This document shows, in pieces, positions 1-6,155 of a stretch of 9,137 nucleotides of DNA. The notes below the pieces were generated by a model, which had not been told where the DNA came from, ran no database searches, and worked only from the letters and a program-made list of their open reading frames with translations. Position numbers and translations under genes: made by a program. The DNA is from Acidobacteriota bacterium (GTDB lineage Bacteria > Acidobacteriota > UBA6911 > RPQK01 > JADFOI01). The DNA is taken from assembly GCA_022545645.1 (NCBI GenBank), contig JACZQQ010000096.1, positions 1 through 9,137 on the forward strand, given 5' to 3'. The number at the start of each line of letters is the position of its first letter. The first letter of the stretch is position 1.

Positions 1-494
1 ACACGCTGTCGCATTCCTCCCGAGAACTGGTGGGGGTACTCGGACATGCGCAGGGCCGGCCCCGGGATTCCCACCAGCTTGAGCATCTCAACGCCTCGGT
101 CGAATGCCTCCTGCTTGGAACACCCCTCGTGTTCCAAGACCACTTCGGATAACTGCATTCCGATAGTGAAGACGGGATTCAAGGAGGTCATCGGCTCCTG
201 AAAGATCATGCTGATCTCCTTACCGCGGATTTTTCGCATCTCCTGCCAGGAAAGTTTCAGCAGGTCCTGTCCCCGAAATAGGATCGAGCCGGCCACGATC
301 TCTCCCGGAGGGTTGGGAATCAGACGCAGAATGCTCAGAGCCGTGACACTCTTTCCCGCGCCCGATTCCCCCACCAGACCCAGCACTTCTCCGGCGTAAA
401 TATCCAGATCGACCCCGTCGACCGCTTCGGCGATGCCGGATTCGGTTTTGAAGTGGGTCTTGAGACCCTGGATCTGCAGTAATTTCTCAGGCAT
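1..494 (-). CDS. yejF: Peptide ABC importer ATP-binding protein, YejF/OppD type (N-terminal part, cut by window start)
   Basis: This is the cytoplasmic ATPase that powers the peptide importer encoded upstream. Translating the minus strand from the ATG at 494 gives 164 uninterrupted residues starting MPEKLLQIQGLKTHF. The Walker A motif GESGAGKS is at residues 42-49, the Q-loop region QEPMTSLNP starts at residue 99, and the ABC signature FSGGMRQRV is at 157-165, where the window ends. Walker B and everything after it are missing. The start is supported by a GAGGG 7 nt upstream. E. coli YejF is a fusion of two ATPase domains (about 530 residues); whether this one is a fusion or a single OppD-like domain cannot be seen. 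The name rests on its place after yejB and yejE. It lies 101 bp below the yejE stop codon, with a short tandem repeat between them. Confidence 0.93.
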   Translation of the reverse strand, partial: MPEKLLQIQGLKTHFKTESGIAEAVDGVDLDIYAGEVLGLVGESGAGKSVTALSILRLIPNPPGEIVAGSILFRGQDLLKLSWQEMRKIRGKEISMIFQEPMTSLNPVFTIGMQLSEVVLEHEGCSKQEAFDRGVEMLKLVGIPGPALRMSEYPHQFSGGMRQR

Positions 495-519
495 GGTGGC
501 GCCCTCGCGCAGTCGCTCT

Positions 520-541
520 GTCGTGCTGTCGTGCTGTCGTG
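520..541. repeat. 8-bp tandem repeat in the yejE-yejF gap
   Basis: The unit GTCGTGCT (plus strand) occurs at 520-527 and 528-535, followed by the first six bases of a third copy at 536-541. It lies between the yejE stop and the Shine-Dalgarno sequence of yejF. It is a simple slipped-strand type repeat with no evident coding role. Confidence 0.75.
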
Positions 542-595
542 TCTTCGACCTTCTGTTGGTTCATGAGAACATCTTTGAAGAACCCTGGCATATCC

Positions 596-1681
596 TTATC
601 TCAGTCTGGAAAACTCCTTGGGGTCGAAGGCTTCACGAATCGCTTCCCCGATCAAGACGATGAGGAGCAAGGTCAGAAAGAGGGCGGCCAGAGGGAAAAA
701 GACCAGCCACCACTTGGTCAGCAAACTCATGCCCTGTCCAATCAGCTCACCCCAGCTGGGAGTGGGGGCGGGCAGGCCGAATCCCAGAAAGTCCAGGGCC
801 ACCAGCGCTCCGATATTACCCACGATGGCAAAGGGAGCAAAGGAAACCACCGGATTGATGGCGTTGGGCAAAATATGCTTGAACATGATGGTCCAGTCCG
901 ACGCCCCCATGGCAATGGCAGCCCCCACATAGTCTTTGGCCTTTTCACGGTAGAACTCGCCGCGGATGTAATAGGTGATTCCCATCCAGCCAAATGCGGA
1001 CATGAGGAAGATCAAAAGCCAGAAGGACGGCTGCACCAGCTGACTCCTTCCCGGCAGGTAGATGGGAACCACGATCGAGCTGACAATCATGATGGTGTAG
1101 AGAAAGGGCAGAGAGGACCAGATTTCGATGAACCGCTGTCCCAGAATGTCCAACTTTCCGCCGAAATATCCAATCAAACCACCCACGGCAATCCCCAGCG
1201 CAAAGCTCAAAATGAGAACCAGCAGGGCAAAGGTCATCGAGATATTGAAGCCATAGGCGAGCCTGGCGAAGACGTCCCGGCCTCGATCGTCGGTTCCGAA
1301 GGGATGCTCCAGGGAAGGCGGGTGGGGAGGGACACCCTCCAACTCGAGAAGGGATTCGCTGGGGCTGTAGGGGTAAGGAGGTAGAAGGACCCAGTTGGCC
1401 TCTTTTTCAGCGGCAAATTGTTCCTTCATCTTCCGGTAATCGGGTTCGCCGATGGCCTCCAGCCCGAAATCGGCCGGGCTGTGGAAGCGCAGCTTGGGGA
1501 AATAGTATTGGCCTTGATAACGGACTACGAGCGGCTGGTTGCTGACCAGCAGGGGCAGCAGGAAGGAGACCAGGTAGACTGCCAGAATAGCCAGAAACGA
1601 GTAGTAGCCTCGCTTGAGGCTCCGAAACTTGCGCCAACGCTTGCGGAAGATGGACAGGGAAGGGGGTGGGACCTGGTTCAT
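596..1681 (-). CDS. yejE: Peptide ABC importer inner-membrane permease, YejE type
   Basis: This is one of the two channel subunits of the importer (BPD_transp_1 fold) in the inner membrane; it should pair with YejB and contact the ATPase. The 361-residue protein has a basic N-terminus, a first membrane segment at about 27-47, a periplasmic stretch to about 145, and five more hydrophobic segments. The phrase PLVVRYQGQYYFP (50-62) with a following ADFG closely resembles E. coli YejE (PLLVRYDGSWYFP and SDFGG, from memory) and separates it from ordinary OppC/DppC. HPFGTDDRGRDVFARL (126-141) is the usual OppC-family motif. The EAA loop that docks on the ATPase is at about 253-277, with GAS at 259-261. 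LDFLGFGLP (296-304) and the C-terminal EAIREAFDP are also YejE-like. Its ATG shares one base with the yejB stop codon (TAATG), so translational coupling is likely. Confidence 0.95.
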   Translation of the reverse strand: MNQVPPPSLSIFRKRWRKFRSLKRGYYSFLAILAVYLVSFLLPLLVSNQPLVVRYQGQYYFPKLRFHSPADFGLEAIGEPDYRKMKEQFAAEKEANWVLLPPYPYSPSESLLELEGVPPHPPSLEHPFGTDDRGRDVFARLAYGFNISMTFALLVLILSFALGIAVGGLIGYFGGKLDILGQRFIEIWSSLPFLYTIMIVSSIVVPIYLPGRSQLVQPSFWLLIFLMSAFGWMGITYYIRGEFYREKAKDYVGAAIAMGASDWTIMFKHILPNAINPVVSFAPFAIVGNIGALVALDFLGFGLPAPTPSWGELIGQGMSLLTKWWLVFFPLAALFLTLLLIVLIGEAIREAFDPKEFSRLR

Positions 1682-2712
1682 TATCGAAACCGTATCCGTG
1701 GGTCGACAAACACGTAAATGATGTCCGAGATAATGTTGCCCATCAGCATGAGGAGGCTGGAAATGACCACGATTCCCAGAGCCACCGGGTAGTCTCTTTG
1801 CAGGATCGAGGTATATCCCAGATAGCCCATGCCGTCGATATTAAATACCTTCTCGATCAGAAAGGAGCCGGCCAGAATCAGGCTGAAGAAATGTCCCAGA
1901 CCGGTGACGATGGGGATCAGGGAATTCCGCAGGGCATGCAAAAAGATGACCCGCCGCTCACTCAGGCCCTTGGCGAAGGCGGTGCGGACGTAATCCTGTC
2001 CCAGATTCTCCATCAGCGAGTTCTTGGTCAGGATGGTGAGGGTGGCAAACGAGCCGATCATATAGCAGACCACGGGAAGGAACATGTGATGGAGCTGGGC
2101 CACGATCTTCTGTCCGAAATTAAGAAATTCCCACTGGATGGGTCGGAATCCGCCCAGAGGAAAGAGGTCCCAGAAGCTGCCTCCTCCCAGCACCACCAGT
2201 AAGGCGGTTCCCAGCGCCCATCCGGGGATCGAGTAGCCGAGAAATACAATGAAGCTGCTGGTGAAATCGAAGCGCGATCCGTGTCGAATGGCCTTGAACA
2301 CCCCCAGCGGCACGCACACCAGGTAGCTCAGCAAAAAACCGGTGAGGCCCAGGAATATAGAGACGGGAAAGCGCGATTTGATGACATCCCAGACCGGCTC
2401 CTGGTAGATGTAGGATCGACCCAGATCGAGTTGCACCACGTTCCAGAGCCACTGGGCATAGCGAATATGGACGGGCTTGTCGAACCCGTAGTAGCGCTTC
2501 ATCTCCTCCATCGCCGCTTCAGGAATATTGGAATCCAGTCTCAGCGCGTTCCCGCCGGCTCCGCCCTCCTGAGCCAACGCCATCTGGTAACTCATGATCT
2601 GACGCTCAATGGGGCCGCCCGGGACAAACTGCATGATCAGGAAGACAGCCAGGGTGATGCCGAGGAAGGTGGGTATGATCAGCAGGAACCGGCGGATGAA
2701 GTAGGCGGTCAT
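1681..2712 (-). CDS. yejB: Peptide ABC importer inner-membrane permease, YejB type
   Basis: This is the second channel subunit of the importer. The 343-residue protein opens with MTAYFIRRFLLIIPTFLGIT, the typical OppB/YejB N-terminal membrane helix, then FVPGGPIE at about 29-36. YGFDKPVHIRY (75-85), the FPVSIFLGLTG region (115-125), LTKNSL (228-233) and the C-terminal SDIIYVFVDPRI are shared with E. coli YejB as I recall it. About six membrane segments are visible. The EAA cytoplasmic loop is at about 242-266 (AFAKGLSERR at 245-254). The gene starts 6 bp after the yejA stop. The preceding sequence on this strand (CCCTCCCCTTAGAACACC) has no purine-rich Shine-Dalgarno, so it probably depends on ribosomes finishing yejA. 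Confidence 0.95.
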   Translation of the reverse strand: MTAYFIRRFLLIIPTFLGITLAVFLIMQFVPGGPIERQIMSYQMALAQEGGAGGNALRLDSNIPEAAMEEMKRYYGFDKPVHIRYAQWLWNVVQLDLGRSYIYQEPVWDVIKSRFPVSIFLGLTGFLLSYLVCVPLGVFKAIRHGSRFDFTSSFIVFLGYSIPGWALGTALLVVLGGGSFWDLFPLGGFRPIQWEFLNFGQKIVAQLHHMFLPVVCYMIGSFATLTILTKNSLMENLGQDYVRTAFAKGLSERRVIFLHALRNSLIPIVTGLGHFFSLILAGSFLIEKVFNIDGMGYLGYTSILQRDYPVALGIVVISSLLMLMGNIISDIIYVFVDPRIRFR

Positions 2713-2718
2713 GGTGTT

Positions 2719-4674
2719 CTAAGGGGAGGGCGCCTGCTGCTCCACTTTGTCGAACTCCAACCAGTACCGATCTTCACTCTGGCCCACGTTCAATTGAATG
2801 GTTGAATCGCCCCGGGCCTCATCCAGCCTTTGTGATCTTTCTGGATCGATCCACCACATGGAGGGGAGGTCCGTGTGGTCCCCGACCCTGGAAATGTATC
2901 CGATCGGGTGTCCGAACTTGTTCCAGTACGCGATTCGCGTATAGGGGGCCGTCCATTCCAGAATATAGAGGTAGAGATTTGTCAGGATGCCATCGATTTC
3001 CTGAATGGCGGCGATGCGCTCATCCAGTTCGAACATGCTGTCATAGGCGTCGGTTATTTCATCGATTCTGCGATTCTTAATCCCCGTGATATTGTTGGTA
3101 TTGTTCACATCGGCCATTGTGGAATGGTATGAATTCTCCGGGTTCGGGAACAACAACCCGCCCCATCCCATCGAGACGATATCAAATTGTCGCTCCATGA
3201 CGAGCTTGAACAGGGTCTCCGGTGTCACCAGCCGCAGATTGAGGTTGATTCCCACTTTGCGCAGGTCTTCCTGATAGACGGTCAAGATCCTTTCCGAGGC
3301 TTTGGCGGAATACAGAATTTCCAATTCAAATGGTTTGCCCCGCTTCACCAGCCGTCCTCTCTCGTCCCGATTCTTCCAGCCCGCTTCAGCCAGGATTTCC
3401 AAGGCCAGGCCCGGATCGTATGAGATCTTTGGATTATCGGGGTTTTCATAAACGCTGCCGGTATAGTAGGAATGCTGAAGCTGGTACTGGTTGTACATGA
3501 GTTTTTCGATCAGCTGTTCCCGATTGAGCAGGTGAAAGAGGGCCTTTCGCACCCGGGTGTCATCGAACGGTACTCTGCGCATATTGAAGGCAAGGCCCTG
3601 GACTCCGTTCGGCGAGTGATTGAAGATCTTCCGTTTTTGAATGAGACCCCGTTGGATCCGATCGAAATCCAGTTCTTCCACCCACATTTGAGCACGGTTG
3701 ACGAAGTAATAGTCGAGATCGCCCTTCTTGAACATCTCAAACTCGAGGTTACGGTCTCGCACCACGATTTCTATGATCTGCTCAAAGTTATTCAGGCCCA
3801 CATTTCGACGATGGTTCTCGGCCCAATAGTCATTGCGCTTACGGATGGTGATGGAGTTTCCCTTGTTGATATCCTGTTCCTGAACGGCGTAAGGGCCACT
3901 CCCCATCATCATCTTGAAGTTGTAATCACGGATGTATGTGTCTCCAGCCACATTTTTGAGGAGATGGGCCGGCAAGATAGGCAGCGACCCTGAAAAATAG
4001 AGGAAGTTGCGCCAGTTCACCTTGGTGCTTTGGACCCGAACAATATATTTGCTCTCGGCGAAGGGTTGTGCGAACTTGCTCCAGGTCATGCGGGAAAACG
4101 GGGCCTGTAATCCCTCATCCATGTGGAAGTTCCAGGAGGCAACGACGTCCTCTGCCGTGACCGGTTGACCATCGGCCCAGCGGGCATTGGGGTTGATTCG
4201 GAAGCGATAGGTTACTTTGTCGGGGGAGATTTGCCAGTGGGTGGCCAGGGCGGGAATGTATTCGAGGGTGGTGGGGTGCAGGCTCAAGAGGGTCTCGTAA
4301 ACGATTCCTCCCAGCATCGAGTTGAGCATCGTATTGGATTCCGGACCGACGATCCGCAGCGTACCGGGAAAATCGGACATGGCTTCTCGAAGCAGTCCTC
4401 CCTTCACAGCCCGAGGATCCCCGATAAAGTCAAAATCGGTATTGGTTTCCCATCCTTCTCCGGTGAATCCCTTTCCCCCATCCTCGGCAGAAACTGAAGG
4501 ATCGGCCCCCGCGTCGGCATCGGGAAAGACGGGATAATCGTTCTTGTCGAGCGAGACCGGACCTCGAGGTTGCAGGTCCGTGGATGACCCACCCCCACCG
4601 GTGTCGGTTAGGTAACCGCAGCTCAGGGCCAGAAACGATCCGGTTAACAAGCAAATGGACAAGATCTTTCGCAT
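2719..4674 (-). CDS. yejA: Peptide-binding lipoprotein of a YejABEF-type importer (SBP family 5)
   Basis: This is the extracytoplasmic binding protein that should capture peptides and deliver them to YejB/YejE. From the ATG at 4674 it is 651 residues. Residues 1-19 form a lipoprotein signal (MRKILSICLL...LALSC), Cys19 being the lipidation site. Residues 20 to about 80 are a Gly/Asp/Ser/Pro-rich linker. The SBP_bac_5 domain follows, with FRINPNARWADGQPVTAEDV at 158-177 and later FNMRRVPFDDTRVRKALF. NDYWAEN and the C-terminal MWWIDPE resemble E. coli YejA (about 604 residues). I chose 4674 over an in-frame ATG at 4707 because the earlier start would bury the signal peptide. GGGAGG lies about 10 nt upstream of the chosen start. 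It is first in the operon, divergent from the BlaI repressor. Oligopeptide and microcin C uptake is the known role of Yej; the real substrate here is unknown. Confidence 0.92.
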   Translation of the reverse strand: MRKILSICLLTGSFLALSCGYLTDTGGGGSSTDLQPRGPVSLDKNDYPVFPDADAGADPSVSAEDGGKGFTGEGWETNTDFDFIGDPRAVKGGLLREAMSDFPGTLRIVGPESNTMLNSMLGGIVYETLLSLHPTTLEYIPALATHWQISPDKVTYRFRINPNARWADGQPVTAEDVVASWNFHMDEGLQAPFSRMTWSKFAQPFAESKYIVRVQSTKVNWRNFLYFSGSLPILPAHLLKNVAGDTYIRDYNFKMMMGSGPYAVQEQDINKGNSITIRKRNDYWAENHRRNVGLNNFEQIIEIVVRDRNLEFEMFKKGDLDYYFVNRAQMWVEELDFDRIQRGLIQKRKIFNHSPNGVQGLAFNMRRVPFDDTRVRKALFHLLNREQLIEKLMYNQYQLQHSYYTGSVYENPDNPKISYDPGLALEILAEAGWKNRDERGRLVKRGKPFELEILYSAKASERILTVYQEDLRKVGINLNLRLVTPETLFKLVMERQFDIVSMGWGGLLFPNPENSYHSTMADVNNTNNITGIKNRRIDEITDAYDSMFELDERIAAIQEIDGILTNLYLYILEWTAPYTRIAYWNKFGHPIGYISRVGDHTDLPSMWWIDPERSQRLDEARGDSTIQLNVGQSEDRYWLEFDKVEQQAPSP

Positions 4675-4756
4675 ATTCCTAGTTCCTCCCTTCCGGTAGA
4701 GAATCATTTTAGCATGGGACCCACAACCGTTCCTCTCTCGATGGCCTCAAGCATTC

Positions 4757-4785
4757 TTGACCCGGGTCCTCAGTTGGGCTAAGCT
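4757..4785 (+). promoter_or_regulatory. Predicted sigma70-type promoter of the BlaI-M56 operon
   Basis: The -35-like hexamer TTGACC is at 4757-4762, then a 17-bp spacer, then a weaker -10-like TAAGCT at 4780-4785. Transcription would begin near 4791, inside the palindromic operator, leaving a leader of only about 20 nt. A repressor bound there would block the promoter directly, the usual arrangement for BlaI/MecI autoregulation. Confidence 0.55.
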
Positions 4786-4801
4786 TCTACAAGCTGTAGA
4801 A
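4785..4801. promoter_or_regulatory. Palindromic BlaI/MecI-type operator upstream of blaI
   Basis: The sequence TTCTACAAGCTGTAGAA is an inverted repeat with perfect 7-bp arms (TTCTACA and TGTAGAA) around a 3-bp centre. TACA...TGTA arms are typical of BlaI, MecI and CopY operators, though the classical staphylococcal and copper-box sites have a 2-bp centre. It overlaps the end of the predicted -10 element and ends 8 bp before the BlaI-type ATG, so it is the expected autoregulatory site. Confidence 0.8.
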
Positions 4802-4809
4802 TATACATC

Positions 4810-5211
4810 ATGAAATTTGTATTCCGACCCTCGGAAAAGGGGGTTCCCCAGGTCCTGGGAGAACTTGAAAGCAAGGTGATGAAAGAGGTGTGGAGCCATC
4901 CTGACTGCTCTGCCAGGGAGGTGCTTGATCGTCTTAGAAAGGAACGTACGATCGCCCAGACAACGGTATTGACGATACTCTCTCGGCTATGCAAGAAAGG
5001 GCTATTGACTCGCCGTCACCAAGGAAAGGCCTTCCGCTACAGTTCCGTGGTTGACCAGCAGCAGTTCAACGAAATGGTGACGAGAGATGTTCTGGAGGGA
5101 CTCTTGAAAGGGAACTCCCGACCTATCCTGAGCACCTTTGTCGATCTGGTGTCGACGGATGAGGAATTACTTGAGGAACTCGACGACTTGGTGAGGCGTA
5201 AAAGAGGTTGA
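4810..5211 (+). CDS. BlaI/MecI/CopY-family transcriptional repressor
   Basis: This is a 133-residue winged-helix DNA-binding protein, the usual length for the family. LGELESKVMKEVW (16-28) is the first helix of the Penicillinase_R domain. SAREVLDRLRKE is helix 2. QTTVLTILSRLCKKGLL (50-66) is the recognition helix, followed by the wing RRHQGKAFRYS. The C-terminal half is the helical dimer arm. The family represses as a dimer at TACA/TGTA palindromes and is inactivated by cleavage triggered by the partner M56 protease. In staphylococcal BlaI the cut is between Asn101 and Phe102; here the aligned stretch reads ILSTFVDLV, so Thr replaces Asn. No strong Shine-Dalgarno precedes the ATG, which fits a short leader. 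The stop overlaps the M56 start (TGATG). The regulon is not known to involve beta-lactams, so I give no symbol. Confidence 0.93.
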   Translation: MKFVFRPSEKGVPQVLGELESKVMKEVWSHPDCSAREVLDRLRKERTIAQTTVLTILSRLCKKGLLTRRHQGKAFRYSSVVDQQQFNEMVTRDVLEGLLKGNSRPILSTFVDLVSTDEELLEELDDLVRRKRG

Positions 5212-6155
5212 TGATCGATTCACTTCTCTATTTGCTCATCTCTTCCTTACTGGTCGGATTTGCTGCTTGCGCAGGAATGGCCGCGCTCCAGTATCCGTTT
5301 GTCCGATGGATGAGCCGAGCCGGCTCAATGGGCCTTTCCAGTGATTTTTGGTTTGCTTGGGGAATACTTCCGGTGCTCGTGGGGACCTTTCTGGGAGGGT
5401 TTGCTCTGGCCTTCGATTGGCTGGGTTCCAGCGGGTGGCTGTCTAATCCTCACACTCAGTCTTCTCCACAGGGGAGTGTACTCTTTTGGGGAGTTGCTCT
5501 AGGGTGCTTTGCTGTCGTCGTGATCGCAGCGGTTCGCTCCTACCGCAGGTATCTTCCCACCTATCAATTGCGGGGGGGTGCTTTTCCTGAAAAGACTGCC
5601 AACGGTCCATTTGTTTCTTTTAGCTTGTTACCGAGCAGATTTCCGGTAGCTTTCACTGCAGGCTTGCTAATTCCTCGTGTTTATCTCACCCAAGCGGCGG
5701 TTGAGTTACTCACTTTACAAGAACAGGATATCGTCTTGTCGCACGAGCATGAGCACATCAGGAGAAGAGATCCGCTTCGATACTTGTTGCTCACCTTTTG
5801 CGAATACTGGTTACCCGGAGCTCGATACATCCGCCGGCAATGGCAAAGGAGGGTAGAAAGTGAATGCGATCAGGCATCCATAAAACTTGGCTTTGCTGCA
5901 GATCGCGTGGCGTCGACGATTCTCAAGTTTGAAAGAGCAAAAACGACAGGATGTCCTCCAGCCATGGCTCTTGCCTATGCACCGGACAACCACAGGGATC
6001 TGAAACTGCGGATTGAATCGTTGTTCGACGGCCCAGCCGGAGCGATTGGACAAAGGCCAGTCCTTTTGGGTTGTGCGGCTCTGTGCCTTTTTCTTACCGT
6101 GAATTTTATGGAGGTTCACCGGGGGGTGAAGACCTTCTTGGGGTGGCTCCATTGA
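5211..6155 (+). CDS. M56-family (BlaR1-like) membrane metalloprotease without sensor domain
   Basis: This is an integral membrane zinc protease, predicted partner of the repressor upstream. The 314-residue protein has hydrophobic segments at about 4-26, 47-70 and 89-109, then the cytoplasmic protease domain, then a last segment near 285-302. The catalytic HExxH reads HEHEH (His178, Glu179, His182), and the third zinc ligand is probably Glu216 in ESECD, matching the family's ExxCD pattern. PVAFTAGLLIPRVYL (about 145-159) is the conserved M56 strand before the active site. True BlaR1/MecR1 (about 585 residues) has a C-terminal penicillin-binding domain; this protein ends soon after the last membrane segment, so it cannot sense beta-lactams that way. 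I chose the ATG at 5211, overlapping the blaI stop, with AGAGG just upstream; a TTG at 5208 is the alternative. Confidence 0.9.
   Translation: MIDSLLYLLISSLLVGFAACAGMAALQYPFVRWMSRAGSMGLSSDFWFAWGILPVLVGTFLGGFALAFDWLGSSGWLSNPHTQSSPQGSVLFWGVALGCFAVVVIAAVRSYRRYLPTYQLRGGAFPEKTANGPFVSFSLLPSRFPVAFTAGLLIPRVYLTQAAVELLTLQEQDIVLSHEHEHIRRRDPLRYLLLTFCEYWLPGARYIRRQWQRRVESECDQASIKLGFAADRVASTILKFERAKTTGCPPAMALAYAPDNHRDLKLRIESLFDGPAGAIGQRPVLLGCAALCLFLTVNFMEVHRGVKTFLGWLH

Larger units (their letters stand above)
4675..4809. promoter_or_regulatory. Divergent intergenic region between yejA and the BlaI-type gene
   Basis: These 135 bp must contain promoters in both directions. The rightward promoter and operator are described separately. 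For the leftward yej operon I see a good -10-like TAAAAT on the minus strand (plus positions 4706-4711), but the hexamer 17 bp further upstream (AGGAAC) is not a -35, so that promoter is weakly supported. The yejA Shine-Dalgarno GGGAGG is at about 4684-4689. Confidence 0.6.

Noticed and set aside
539..1384. Long plus-strand ORF of 281 codons opposite yejE
   Set aside because: It is the antisense of a clear YejE permease, its product is Gln/Gly/His-rich without any domain, and the opposite strand has strong family motifs.
1666..2202. Plus-strand ORF of 178 codons opposite yejB
   Set aside because: Antisense shadow of the permease; low-complexity composition and no recognisable family.
3472..3993. 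Plus-strand ORF of 173 codons opposite yejA
   Set aside because: Antisense shadow of the SBP domain, which has conserved motifs in the minus frame; no ribosome-binding site or family match.
6071..6151. Upstream extension of the CBM9/DUF5916 gene to an ATG at 6071
   Set aside because: It overlaps the end of the M56 gene by 85 bp and puts 27 unlikely residues in front of a clear signal peptide.
5211..6155. Reading the BlaI-M56 pair as a beta-lactam resistance operon
   Set aside because: There is no beta-lactamase or PBP2a gene nearby and the M56 protein lacks the penicillin-binding sensor domain.
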